In this document: positions 1 through 10,888 of the stretch, piece after piece
How positions within the stretch are numbered: the first letter of the stretch is position 1
How the letters are laid out: every line of letters begins with the position of its first letter
Origin: Sphingobium sp. Ant17
GTDB taxonomy: Bacteria; Pseudomonadota; Alphaproteobacteria; Sphingomonadales; Sphingomonadaceae
Direction: 5' to 3'
Assembly (NCBI RefSeq): GCF_000588875.1
Contig: NZ_JEMV01000028.1
Location: 1 to 44,357, forward strand
DNA length: 44,357 bases
The notes under the pieces: model-generated
Database searches by the model: none
What the model was told of the DNA's origin: nothing
What the model saw: the letters and a program-made list of their open reading frames with translations, nothing else
Made by a program: the position numbers and the translations under genes

Positions 1-23
1 CCACGCCCTTCGGGCGCGGTCCC

Positions 24-42
24 CCTCCCCTTCCAGGGGAGG
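24..42. repeat. CCTCCCCT/AGGGGAGG palindromic repeat
   Basis: Arms CCTCCCC and GGGGAGG surround a short TTCCA-type loop. The same core occurs at 18906-18930 and 25241-25259, so this is a dispersed family. A second small hairpin (CGCCC-TTC-GGGCG) lies at about 4-16. Nothing codes here. Confidence 0.6.
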
Positions 43-150
43 ATTTCAACGTAAAAACGGTCCGGCAGTCTCCTGCCGGACGTCCAGTCCTTCCACCCAA
101 ACCCGCGAAGGGAGTGTCGAATTCCCCGTGAGCTGGCCCGTAAAGCGGCC

Positions 151-204
151 GTCATCCCCGCGCAGGCGGGGACCCATCTCCCAACATCGCCCCCTAACGG
201 GGCG
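151..204. repeat. GTCATCCCC palindromic repeat plus hairpin downstream of aceA
   Basis: Positions 151-182 carry GTCATCCCCGCGCAGGCGGG followed by GACCCATCTCC; the inverse copy is at 18971-19002 and a diverged copy lies inside fdsB at 23199-23282. A second hairpin, CGCCCC/GGGGCG, is at 188-204. Both lie just past the aceA stop and may help end its transcript, but neither has a clear U-run. Confidence 0.6.
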
Positions 205-247
205 TCGGAGATGAAGCCCGCCGTTGCGGCAATCACGCGAGAGAGTG

Positions 248-1842
248 TCAGGCCGCAAACTGGTTCATCGTATTATGCGCGCCACCGGCCTTGAGCGCCG
301 CTTCGCCCGCGAAATACTCCTTATGATCATCGCCAATGTCGCTGCCCGACATATTCTGATGCTTAACGCAGGCGATGCCCTGACGGATTTCCTTGCGCTG
401 GACGCCCTCGACATAGCCCAGCATCCCGGCCTCTCCGAAATAGTCCTTGGCCAGGTTGTCGGTGCTGAGCGCCGCCGTATGATAAGTTGGCAGGGTAATG
501 AGGTGATGGAAAATGCCCGCCCGCGCCGCCGCATCCTTCTGGAAGGTGCGGATGCGGTCGTCGGCTTCCCGGCCCAGATCGGTGGCATCATAATCGACGC
601 TCATCAGGCGCGCCCGGTCATAGCCGCTGACATCCTTGCCAGCATCGACCCACGCATCATACACCTGCTGACGGAAATTCAGCGTCCAGTTGAAGCTGGG
701 CGAATTATTATAGACCAGCTTGGCGTTGGGAATGACCTCGCGGATGCGATCGACCATCGACGCGATCTGCTCGATATGCGGCTTCTCCGTCTCGATCCAC
801 AGCAGGTCCGCGCCATTTTGCAACGACGTGATGCAGTCCAGCACGCAGCGGTCGGCCCCGGTCCCTTCGCGGAACTGGAACAGATTGCTCGGCAACCGCT
901 TGGGGCGCAACAGCTTGCCGTCGCGGTTCAGGATGACGTCGCCATTCTTCGCCGTCGCCGGGTCGATCTCCTCGCAATCGAGGAAGCTGTTATACTGATC
1001 ACCGATATCGCCCGGCTCTTTGCTGACCGCAATCTGCTTGGTCAGGCCAGCGCCCAGCGAGTCCGTCCGCGTGACGATGATGCCGTCATCGACGCCCAGT
1101 TCCAGAAAGGCGTAGCGGCAGGCACGAACCTTGGCGAGGAAGTCCTCATGCGGCACCGTGACCTTGCCGTCCTGATGGCCGCACTGTTTTTCGTCCGACA
1201 CCTGATTCTCGATCTGGAGCGCGCACGCCCCCGCCTCGATCATCTTCTTGGCGAGCAGATAGGTCGCTTCCGCATTGCCGAAACCCGCATCGATATCTGC
1301 GATGATCGGGACGACATGGGTTTCGAAATTGTCGATCGCATGTTGCGCCTTCTGCGCCTTGACCTCGTCACCGGCCGCGCGCGCCGCGTCGAGGTCGCGG
1401 AACAACATGCCCAATTCGCGGGCGTCGGCTTGCTTCAGAAAGGTGTAAAGCTCTTCGATCAGCGCCGGAACGCTGGTCTTCTCATGCATCGACTGGTCGG
1501 GCAACGGGCCGAAGTCGCTGCGCAGCGCTGCGACCATCCAGCCCGACAGATAGAGATATTTGCGCTTGGTCGTGCCGAAATGCTTCTTGATCGCGATCAT
1601 CTTCTGTTGGCCGATGAAACCGTGCCAGCAACCCAGCGACTGGGTATAGTTGGCCGGGTCGGCGTCATAGGCGGCCATGTCGCGGCGCATGATGCCCGCC
1701 GTATATTTGGCAATGTCGAGACCCGTGTTGAACCGGTTCTGCAATTGCATGCGCGCAACCGATTCCGCATTGATGCCATCCCATGTGCCGGGATGCTGCC
1801 GATCAACGCCTGCGCCTTTGCGATATTTTCCTGGTAGGACAT
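248..1842 (-). CDS. aceA: isocitrate lyase (apparent frameshift near the 5' end)
   Basis: Isocitrate lyase splits isocitrate to glyoxylate and succinate, the first step of the glyoxylate shunt in the cytosol. The long frame (stop 248-250, first ATG 1750) contains the family signature KKMIEAGACALQIENQ and the catalytic-loop motif KQCGHQDGKV with its cysteine. The true N-terminus is in another frame: ATG at 1842, after GAGGGAACGGCCC, reads MSYQENIAKAQALIGSIPA. The main frame picks up upstream as WDGINAESVARM at about 1783. Joining the two needs one extra base near 1781-1788 and gives about 531 residues, normal for the long alphaproteobacterial form. I infer a missing base rather than gene loss. 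The gene diverges from a ScfR/RamB-type regulator, which probably controls it. Taken literally, the sequence encodes only a 500-residue product starting at 1750. Confidence 0.93.
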
Positions 1843-1933
1843 GGGCCGTTCCCTCGTGAGCTATGGGCTTGATGCACAGCCTCTACCCCCCGCCCGCACG
1901 GCGGGGCAGCCCTTGTGAAGTTCAGTTGTCGAT

Positions 1934-1964
1934 CTTTACAAAAATCTGCTGTAAAGTTGTAAAG
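1934..1964. promoter_or_regulatory. probable operator between aceA and its regulator
   Basis: CTTTACA (1934-1940) and TGTAAAG (1950-1956) are perfect inverted arms 9 bases apart. A further TGTAAAG follows at 1958-1964, in direct repeat with an 8-base period. The block lies 21 bases before the regulator start and about 92 bases before aceA, in an AT-rich island within GC-rich DNA. Half-sites of the TTTGCAAA/TTTACAAA type fit what is known for ScfR/RamB-family regulators, but the assignment is inference. Confidence 0.55.
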
Positions 1965-1984
1965 CCTGCACAGGAGTCGAGCCG

Positions 1985-3373
1985 ATGCGTAAAGACAGCC
2001 CGGTCTATATGGGGCCGCGCCTGCGGCGGCTTCGCCGTGACCTTGGCCTTACCCAGGCCGACATGGCGGCCGATCTCGACATTTCTCCCTCCTATGTCGC
2101 GCTGCTCGAACGCAACCAGCGGCCGCTGACCGCCGACATGCTCCTGCGCCTCGCGCGCACCTACAAGCTCGACATGGCGGAGGTCGCTGGCGACGGCGGC
2201 ACCGAACAGACCGCACGGCTTCACGCCGTCCTCAAAGACCCGATGTTCGCCGACCTCGACCTGCCTGCCCTCGCCACCGGCGACGTCGCGGTCAATTATC
2301 CCGGTGTCACCGAAGCCCTGCTGCGCCTCTACACCAGCTATCGTGAAGAGCATCTGGCGCTCGCCGACCAGGGCGTCGCCCCCGATGACGCGCCCGATCC
2401 GGTCGCCGAATCGCGCCGCTTCCTCGCCGCCCGCCGCAACAGCTTTCCGATGCTGGACGACATCGCCGAAAAACTCGCCGCCGATGCCGAGACGGAAGGC
2501 GGCCTTGTCGGCTGGCTGCGCGCCCGGCATAGCCTCCGCGTCCGCCGCCTGCCTTCCGACGTGATGGCAGGCTCGCTGCGCCGCTACGATCGCCACCGCG
2601 ATGCGATCCTCCTCGACGACACGCTCGACACCGCCAGCGCCCAATTCCAGCTCGCGCTCCAGATCGCTTATCTGGAAATGCGCAAGGCCTTCGACGCCAT
2701 CCTCAAGGACGGCCAGTTCGCCAATGAAAGCAGCCGTCGCCTCGCCCGCCGCGCGCTCGCCAACTATGGGGCCGCGGCGATCCTGATGCCCTACGCCGCC
2801 TTTGCCAAAGCGGTCGAGGCGCGCCGCTATGATGTCGAGGCGCTCGCCCGCCAGTTCGGCACCAGTTTCGAGCAGGTCGCCCACCGCCTCACCACCCTGC
2901 AAAAACCGGGACAGGAGCGCGTCCCCTTCTTCTTCCTCCGCGTCGACCCGGCGGGCAATGTCTCCAAGCGGCTCGACGGCGCGGGCTTCCCCTTTGCCCG
3001 GCATGGCGGCTCCTGCCCGCTGTGGTCGGTGCATCGCGTCTTCGAGACGCCCCGACAGGTCGTCACCCAATGGCTCGAACTGCCCGATGGCCAGCGTTTC
3101 TTCTCGATCGCGCGCACGGTCACGGCGGGCGGCGGTGGTTGGGAATCCCCCAAGGTCGACCGCGCCATCGCACTCTGCTGCGCCGCGGACCATGCCCATC
3201 GCCTGATCTACACCCAGGGCAACCCGTCCCCGGACCCGACCCCCATCGGCGTTACCTGCCGCCTGTGCCATCGGCCCCACTGCCTCGCCCGCTCCGCCCC
3301 GCCGATCGGCCGGGACATGCTGCCCGACGATTATCGCGGGACGCGCGCGCCGTTCGGCTTTGCCGATGGTTAG
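1985..3373 (+). CDS. ScfR/RamB-type XRE regulator (short-chain fatty acyl regulator family)
   Basis: A 462-residue DNA-binding regulator. Residues about 10-65 form an XRE-type helix-turn-helix (LGLTQADMAADLDISPSYVA). The middle (about 150-290) is the IrrE/M78-like domain, but the region FQLALQIAYLEMRKAF has no HEXXH, so no protease is predicted. The C-terminal DUF2083-like part ends with a cysteine-rich CRLCHRPHC stretch. Family members (RamB, PccR) sense short-chain acyl-CoAs and control acetate, propionate or glyoxylate genes. It diverges from aceA, so aceA is its likely target. The ATG at 1985 follows CAGGAGTCGAGCCG, a good ribosome binding site. Its stop overlaps the stop of the small gene on the other strand. 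Confidence 0.85.
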   Translation: MRKDSPVYMGPRLRRLRRDLGLTQADMAADLDISPSYVALLERNQRPLTADMLLRLARTYKLDMAEVAGDGGTEQTARLHAVLKDPMFADLDLPALATGDVAVNYPGVTEALLRLYTSYREEHLALADQGVAPDDAPDPVAESRRFLAARRNSFPMLDDIAEKLAADAETEGGLVGWLRARHSLRVRRLPSDVMAGSLRRYDRHRDAILLDDTLDTASAQFQLALQIAYLEMRKAFDAILKDGQFANESSRRLARRALANYGAAAILMPYAAFAKAVEARRYDVEALARQFGTSFEQVAHRLTTLQKPGQERVPFFFLRVDPAGNVSKRLDGAGFPFARHGGSCPLWSVHRVFETPRQVVTQWLELPDGQRFFSIARTVTAGGGGWESPKVDRAIALCCAADHAHRLIYTQGNPSPDPTPIGVTCRLCHRPHCLARSAPPIGRDMLPDDYRGTRAPFGFADG

Positions 3374-3564
3374 CCGTCGATCAAATCCAGATAGGCGACC
3401 ACATCATTGTCGGTCGCCAGATACAGGCCATCCTGCATCTCCGTCGGCTGCTGGTCCGCGACGTGGAGCGCCTGGCTCAATGGCCCATACATAATGGTCA
3501 TGGCCGCGCCGTCATCGCCCAGATGATAGAGGCGGACGGTGGCATCGTCATAGGTGCTGCGCAT
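3370..3564 (-). CDS. conserved small hypothetical protein
   Basis: About 64 residues, beginning MRSTYDDATVRLYHLGDDG and ending LATDNDVVAYLDLIDG. It is acidic and soluble-looking with no signal peptide or membrane segment. I chose ATG 3564; a TTG at 3594 would add ten residues. It converges with the ScfR-type regulator with overlapping stops. The reading frame has plausible codon use and the protein resembles small proteins seen in sphingomonads, but I know of no function. Confidence 0.55.
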   Translation of the reverse strand: MRSTYDDATVRLYHLGDDGAAMTIMYGPLSQALHVADQQPTEMQDGLYLATDNDVVAYLDLIDG

Positions 3565-3607
3565 CGTGCCAGTATCCGACGATCGGTTCTTCAAGACAAC
3601 CCCTGTC

Positions 3608-3684
3608 CCGTTCGCCCTGAGCTTGTCGAAGGGCCGTCCTTCTGCCCGAGAAGGACAAGGCTTCGACAGGCTCAGCCCGAACGG
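3608..3684. repeat. CCGTTCG...CTGAGC...TGTCGAAG inverted repeat
   Basis: Left arm 3608-3634 and right arm 3658-3684 are near-perfect inverse copies built on CCGTTCG-CCTGAGC-TGTCGAAG. An inner GTCCTTCT/AGAAGGAC hairpin lies between them. Other copies are at 9623-9719, 10807-10871, 15203-15269 and, as a half copy, 44190-44217. It sits between two minus-strand genes. Confidence 0.8.
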
Positions 3685-3699
3685 AGGTTGGGAAAACTC

Positions 3700-4637
3700 T
3701 TACCGCCGGTCCTTCACTTTCATGGATGGCGCCAGTTCGTTCGCGCCGATCTTCACCGCGTCGTCGGTGAAGTTGGCGACGAAGGTGGAGCCGCGTTCCA
3801 GGCCCGGCACGAAACCGGCTTTATTGCCCTCGATTACCAGCCGCTGCTGTCATGTTCGCGGCCTTCGGGGGCGATGGTGATGAAAGCGGACCAGTTATCC
3901 TTGTCCTTACCCTGCACCATTTCATTGCCACGGATGAGGCCGCTCGCGCCGTTGGATAGGTCGATCATATAGTTGGTCAGTGTGCCGCCGCTGTCGTCAA
4001 AACTGTTGCCGGTGATGGTGACGCGGGCGGTGCGGGTTTTCAGATAATGGCCGCCATCGCCCAGGTCGAAGCGGCTGTTGGTGACGGTCAGGCTGTCCAG
4101 CCGCCCGATATAGAGGCCGTGCGCGCAATCCAGATCGCGGTCGCAGCGGCCGAGGTGCCGGAAGGTCGACTTGTCGATGCTGACCTGGCCACCGTTATAA
4201 TCGCCAGTCAAAATCCCTTCCTCGCTTTTGCGGAACAGGCTGTTGCGGACGGTGAGAGTGCCGCTTTCGAGGCGGATGCCCGCGCCATTGCCGTCGGGCA
4301 CGCGGATATTCTGGAAGATGATGCCATCGACCACGCTCGCCCGGCCGCGCAGCACGAACGCGCCCTTGCCCTCGCACGGCACGCCGTCGAAGATGACACT
4401 GCCCGGCGTCGCGGCGCGGATGGTGACGTCGCCGCCCTGCTGCACCGCGCATTGGCGATAGGTGCCCGGCGCCACCACCACCGTGCCGCGCCCGTCGCCG
4501 ATCGCGCTCAGCGCATCGGCCAGCGACCCGAAGGCGCGGCCCGATTCGGCGAGCGTGAAAGGGGCGGGATTGCCCTGTGCCAGCGCGGTCGAGGCGATGG
4601 CGAGCGAGACGAGCAGGCTGGTGGACATGATGCGCAT
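3700..4637 (-). CDS. secreted right-handed beta-helix repeat protein (apparent frameshift near 3' end)
   Basis: A Sec signal peptide (MRIMSTSLLVSLAIASTALA) is followed by a region that starts like a pectate-lyase fold (AFGSLADALSAIGDGRGTVVVAPGTYRQC). Turns of alternating hydrophobics with Asn ladders follow (IIFQNIRV, LTVRNSLF, LTVTNSRFD, VTITGNSFDD). The literal frame ends soon after REHDSSG near 3834. One added base at about 3841 restores LVIEGNKAGFVPGLERG and a natural stop at 3700-3702, giving about 312 residues. No catalytic residues can be named; a role as an envelope or periplasmic polysaccharide-binding or -cleaving protein is a guess. No clear ribosome binding site; ATG 4628 is an alternative start. 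Confidence 0.72.
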
Positions 4638-4876
4638 GGCGCGCACGATAGGCGCGGGCGACGCGCCGACCAAGGTGAGAAGGGGGTTAATGGCGCGCTG
4701 CCCCGCTATGGGACAGATGGGAGGGCAAAGGTTGCGAGCGGGGGTGGTGGTTGCCGGTCCCCTGCCCGTCCGCGCGCCCATCAGAGTCACAGCCACGCGA
4801 CGGCGGGGAAGTTCACACCGTTGCAGCACCGTATTTTCGGCCGAATCTGGGCGTAAAGTGCCGGTAAAGCCGCCGC

Positions 4877-4948
4877 GACGCGACAGTGACGCGCCTGTTG
4901 GGTCACAATGACGCGACAGAGACGCGCCACCCACGCGTCAGCGACGCG
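4877..4948. repeat. cluster of GACGCG direct repeats
   Basis: GACGCG occurs at 4877, 4888, 4910, 4921 and 4943 with a related ACGCGT at 4933: six copies in about 72 bases at irregular 10-22 base steps, overlapping the end of the helix-turn-helix gene. The stretch 4638-4937 otherwise holds no gene I can support. The copies could be a decayed coding tail, a protein-binding array or simple slippage. Confidence 0.4.
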
Positions 4949-5240
4949 CCGCCCTGGGGGCGGGTTGCGGGGCGAAGGGATCGGCCAGGCTTTGCGCATG
5001 AAGCGCCAGCGCGCGCTCCCAGGTTCGGTCGAACGGCGTGCCCGCGAGGCGCTGCCGCAACCGATGCGCACTGGCGCGCGACATGCCTGCATTGCGGGCG
5101 GCGTGCGTGACATTGCCGGTGGCGAGCAGCGTGGCGAGGAAAAGCCGCTGCTTGTCCGGCGTCCAACGGGCGCGATCGGTGGAGGCGGGCGCGGCGGGCG
5201 CGGCGGGCGCGGGCGGATGAGGGGTGGTGTGCTGGTCCAT
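4938..5240 (-). CDS. small helix-turn-helix protein
   Basis: A 100-residue protein with a proline/alanine-rich start (residues 1-25). A putative DNA-binding segment, RWTPDKQRLFLATLLATGNV, leads into THAARNAGMSRASAHRLRQRL, a typical helix-turn-helix of the kind found in terminase-small-subunit-like and transposase-associated proteins. The C-terminus (APQPAPRAARR) is low complexity and merges with the GACGCG repeat, so the gene may be shortened. It stands alone. The exact family is not recognised; DNA binding is inferred from the motif only. Confidence 0.55.
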   Translation of the reverse strand: MDQHTTPHPPAPAAPAAPASTDRARWTPDKQRLFLATLLATGNVTHAARNAGMSRASAHRLRQRLAGTPFDRTWERALALHAQSLADPFAPQPAPRAARR

Positions 5241-5409
5241 CTATGAGGATAGACCAGAGGATTTCCTATTTTGGAAGGGGGGTTTTGGGTAGCAAAGTAA
5301 ACGTTGGAATGTCTGGCTTGGCGCTTATAAGTCTTTCAAGGCTAATTGCGGTACACTCGCGAACGGACGTTCAATCAATTTACAGCCCAAGAGCAGTTAG
5401 TGAATAGCT

Positions 5410-6342
5410 ATGACCCAGATCGTATATCTCGATCAGAACGCCTGGGTAAGCCTCGCGCGTGGATCGTGGGATAAGGTACGATATCCTAGAGAGCACGCCA
5501 CTCTTACCAAGGTAGTGGAAACGGTTCAGCGCAACCATATCGTCGTTCCGCTGACCTTCACCAATCTCTACGAGACCTCGAAAATCAATGTCCCGTATCG
5601 GCGTGCTAACATGGCGCGAGTGCAAGCACTAATTAGCGGTGGCACTGTGTTTCGCGATCGACGCCGGATTCTTGCGGAAACGCTTTCGGCCTATATCGCC
5701 GATAAATGCTCGATACCGAAGAAAAAGCTACCGCCATATTGGTTTATTTCCGATTTGTGGTTTGAATCGGCCGGAGACTATTCTCCAGATCGCTATGGGT
5801 TCGAGATTTCAGATCGGGTGATTGAATTTATTAGGAAAGACCCAGCACGCGCGATGTTCGACTATCTCGCGTTCAACGACGAAGCGATGCGGCTTGAAGC
5901 CGTAAAGCGCTACAGCCGAGGCTCCGCTGACCTCCTCGCCCTTATTGAGGTCCGACGCGGTATTGTAGCAAATGAAACGCTCGCATTGAGAAAGCGAGCG
6001 TACGCCGCTAGGATGATCATTAACGAGCTAGACTTCATTTTGGCGACGGCGCGTCTTCTTGGTCTTGCTTGGTCAACCGTCAGCGACATCGGATCTTCGC
6101 TAGTGCGTAGTATGATTGTAGATATCCCAGTGTTCAACGTCGAGCGTGAGTTGGTTGTCCGACTTGAGGATCAAGCCAGAACTATTTCCGAGAACGACCT
6201 GCGAGACATGATGGCTTTTATGACCGCCCTCCCGCTGGCAGACGTAGTCGTCGCGGAAAAGCAATTCGTGAATCTTGCGCGGCAGGCGCAACTCGACAAG
6301 CGCTATGATACTACCCTGATGACCTCAATCTTCGATTTATGA
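5410..6342 (+). CDS. PIN-like domain protein (putative nuclease)
   Basis: A 310-residue protein, not secreted. It begins TQIVYLDQNAWVSLARG, the first acidic residue of a PIN-like fold. PLTFTNLYETSK near residue 55 supplies a conserved Glu. The end, ENDLRDMMAFMTALPLADVV followed by VAEKQF, resembles the closing acidic cluster of large stand-alone PIN-like proteins. Those are usually metal-dependent RNases; the RNase role here is inference. There is no adjacent antitoxin-like frame. The gene and its flanks are visibly richer in A/T than the neighbours and use codons such as TTA, AAT and ATA that are rare elsewhere in the window, suggesting recent acquisition. Start ATG 5410 has no strong ribosome binding site. 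Confidence 0.65.
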   Translation: MTQIVYLDQNAWVSLARGSWDKVRYPREHATLTKVVETVQRNHIVVPLTFTNLYETSKINVPYRRANMARVQALISGGTVFRDRRRILAETLSAYIADKCSIPKKKLPPYWFISDLWFESAGDYSPDRYGFEISDRVIEFIRKDPARAMFDYLAFNDEAMRLEAVKRYSRGSADLLALIEVRRGIVANETLALRKRAYAARMIINELDFILATARLLGLAWSTVSDIGSSLVRSMIVDIPVFNVERELVVRLEDQARTISENDLRDMMAFMTALPLADVVVAEKQFVNLARQAQLDKRYDTTLMTSIFDL

Positions 6343-6399
6343 GCTATGTAGAAGCCGACAGATCGGCACCTACAAGCCGCGGCTTTGGGCGCACGATGG

Positions 6400-6420
6400 A
6401 TGCTGAAACAAGTTCAGCAT
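6400..6420. repeat. ATGCTGAA/TTCAGCAT palindrome
   Basis: Perfect 8-base arms ATGCTGAA (6400-6407) and TTCAGCAT (6413-6420) around ACAAG. This core, seen in many proteobacterial intergenic repeats, lies about 60 bases past the PIN-like gene and could act as its terminator, although no T-run follows. Confidence 0.5.
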
Positions 6421-6557
6421 GACGGTAGAGAGTGGCAGAAAGGCCTGAGCGCTAGCGCCTCTCCGCAACGGGCGGGACGAGCAAAGTGCATCCGCGCTGC
6501 CGCACACCAAGGAGGATAAACCACCAACGCCAACCGCTCCCTACCGAACTGTTCCGC

Positions 6558-6915
6558 TCACTCCCACTTAGCCGTCGCCTTCTGCGTCTTGGCGTTCCAG
6601 AAGATCTGGATTTTGCTGATCGTGCAGAGGTCAAATTGGTCCACTGGGCTTCGTCGCCATCGGTGAAGATGACTTTGAGGTCGTAGTTGCAGACGGCGTT
6701 CTTGGCGTTGAAGGTGATGGGACCGAGGCGGTGTCTTCCAGCACTTCGTCTTCCATCACGTCGTCGCCCCAGGCCTTGGCCGAGGCGGGCGAGACATAAA
6801 CTTCGGCGATGTCGTTGCCGGTCTTGTTGAACAGGGTGAAGTTCTGGTCCCCGGCGATGGCGGGCGCGGCGAGAAACAGGGCGCAGGCGCCCAGGATGAT
6901 GGCAATCGGTTTCGT
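6558..6915 (-). pseudogene. broken gene for a small secreted protein
   Basis: Read piecewise, three frames give one coherent secreted protein. A signal peptide, KPIAIILGACALFLAAPAIA, is followed by GDQNFTLFNKTGNDIAEVYV, then after a shift near 6722 ITFNAKNAVCNYDLKVIF, then after a shift near 6637 DLCTISKIQIFWNAK and a stop at 6558-6560. Both shifts are one missing base. The expected first codon is ACG (6913-6915) where ATG would be expected, preceded by a run of seven G. Either this is a true pseudogene or it is the worst affected of several sequencing errors. The mature part is about 95 residues with two cysteines; function unknown. Confidence 0.6.
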
Positions 6916-7005
6916 GAATAATCCCCCCCGTGCCGATGCATGTCATCGGCGCGGGGACCGTGTAAGATAGTGCGCTGACCGTAACAAGCGTCTGTTTCGG
7001 GGCGC

Positions 7006-9606
<2,601 letters not shown>

Positions 9607-9622
9607 CTGGTCGATCTCAATT

Positions 9623-9719
9623 CCGTTCGGGCTGAGCGAAGTCGAAGCCCTTGTCTGAGCGGAGGCGAAGACACCTCACTATGTTCGGTGGAGCCCTTCG
9701 ACAGGCTCAGGGCGAACGG
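9623..9719. repeat. CCGTTCG...TCGAAG inverted repeat between the two metH genes
   Basis: Left arm 9623-9650 (CCGTTCGGGCTGAGCGAAGT...) and right arm 9691-9719 (...TTCGACAGGCTCAGGGCG) are inverse copies of the dispersed family also at 3608-3684. The element fills most of the gap between the two halves of methionine synthase, so a structured RNA would form inside the operon message. Confidence 0.8.
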
Positions 9720-9742
9720 GGGGAGGTGTTTCCTCCTTGCCA

Positions 9743-10795
9743 TTACGCGGCGATGTGCATGGGTTCGAGGCCGGCGAGGCGCGTGACGACTTCCAGCTTT
9801 GGCACCATGCGGGGCTTTTCGCCCGCCAGCGCCCTGGCTACTGCGCCGATATGCTCAGGGGTCGTGCCGCAGCAGCCGCCGACCATGTTGACCAGCCCTT
9901 CGTCCACCCACTGGCGGATCAGTTTCGCGGTGGTTTCGGGCAGTTCGTCATATTGGCCGAGTTCGTTGGGCAGGCCTGCATTGGGATAGGCCAGGATCAG
10001 CGTGTCGGCATTTTTCGACAGGTCGGCGAGATAGGGGCGCAGCAGGTCCGCGCCGAACGCGCAGTTCACGCCGATGGTCAGCGGCTTTAAATGGCGCATC
10101 GAATACCAGAAGGCGTTGATGGTGTGGCCCGACAGGTTGCGGCCCGACATGTCGGTGATGGTGAAGCTGAGCATCAGCGGGACCGGGCGGCCCGCCGCTT
10201 CCTCCGCCTCGCGCGCGGCCATGCCTGCGGCCTTGGCATTCAACGTGTCGAAGCAGGTTTCGACCAGCAGGAAATCCACGCCGCCCGCGATCAGCGCTTC
10301 GCATTGTTCGCGATAGTCGGCTTTCAGCGTATCATAATCGACTTCGCGATAGGCGGGATCGTTGACGTCGGGCGAGATGGACAACGTCTTGTTGGTCGGC
10401 CCGATCGAGCCGCATACGAAGCGGGGCTTGCCATCCGCCGCCGTCGCCGCGTCGCAGGCGCTGCGCGCCAGCTTGGCGGCTGCGATATTGATGTCCCACA
10501 CCAGATGTTCGCAGCCATAATCGGCCATCGCGATCTTGGTGGACGAGAAGGTGTTGGTTTCGATCATGTCCGCGCCCGCCGCCAGATAGGCGGCATGGAT
10601 GCCCTGCACGATGTCCGGCCGGGTCAGGCACAGCAGGTCGTTATTGCCCTTCTGATCCTTGGGCAAATCGAGGTCGCCGCGATAATCGGCTTCGGTCAGG
10701 CCATGCTTCTGGATCGACGTGCCATAGCCGCCGTCGAAGATCAGGATCTTGTCCGCCGCCAGGGCGCGTAATTGTGCTTCGGCCGTCATAATCAT
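9743..10795 (-). CDS. metH: homocysteine S-methyltransferase module of split methionine synthase
   Basis: A 350-residue barrel matching the first domain of MetH ([20 protein letters not shown] at the start; [15 protein letters not shown]). The zinc ligands are visible: Cys in [11 protein letters not shown] and the Cys pair in [11 protein letters not shown]. It binds and activates homocysteine for methyl transfer from the cobalamin module encoded by the following gene. The split of MetH into two proteins is known in other alphaproteobacteria. The start may be the first ATG or the third codon ATG (MTAEAQ). Lies between metF upstream and the core metH downstream, each separated by a palindromic repeat. 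Confidence 0.93.
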   Translation of the reverse strand: MIMTAEAQLRALAADKILIFDGGYGTSIQKHGLTEADYRGDLDLPKDQKGNNDLLCLTRPDIVQGIHAAYLAAGADMIETNTFSSTKIAMADYGCEHLVWDINIAAAKLARSACDAATAADGKPRFVCGSIGPTNKTLSISPDVNDPAYREVDYDTLKADYREQCEALIAGGVDFLLVETCFDTLNAKAAGMAAREAEEAAGRPVPLMLSFTITDMSGRNLSGHTINAFWYSMRHLKPLTIGVNCAFGADLLRPYLADLSKNADTLILAYPNAGLPNELGQYDELPETTAKLIRQWVDEGLVNMVGGCCGTTPEHIGAVARALAGEKPRMVPKLEVVTRLAGLEPMHIAA

Positions 10796-10806
10796 GTCCT
10801 CTCGTA

Positions 10807-10871
10807 CCGTTCGGTTCGAGCCTGTCGAGAACCCCCACGCAACCAGTTCTCGACAAGCTCGAACCGAACGG
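10807..10871. repeat. inverted repeat between metF and the methyltransferase gene
   Basis: Arms 10807-10832 (CCGTTCGGTTCGAGCCTGTC...) and 10846-10871 (its near-perfect inverse) with a 13-base loop. It is a variant of the family at 3608 and 9623, with TTCGAGCC in place of CTGAGC. A strong hairpin inside the operon could pause RNA polymerase or protect mRNA ends. Confidence 0.78.
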
Positions 10872-10888
10872 AGGGAGTGGTGAAATAT

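Noticed and set aside
224..1837. 537-codon plus-strand frame opposite aceA
   Set aside because: It is the antisense shadow of isocitrate lyase; it has no recognisable domain and poor amino-acid makeup.
3834..4934. Long upstream extension of the beta-helix gene
   Set aside because: The 99 extra codons precede a good signal peptide and are low-complexity Arg/Pro-rich.
5380..6342. PIN-like gene as a toxin of a classic VapBC pair
   Set aside because: The protein is more than twice VapC length and no small antitoxin frame lies next to it.
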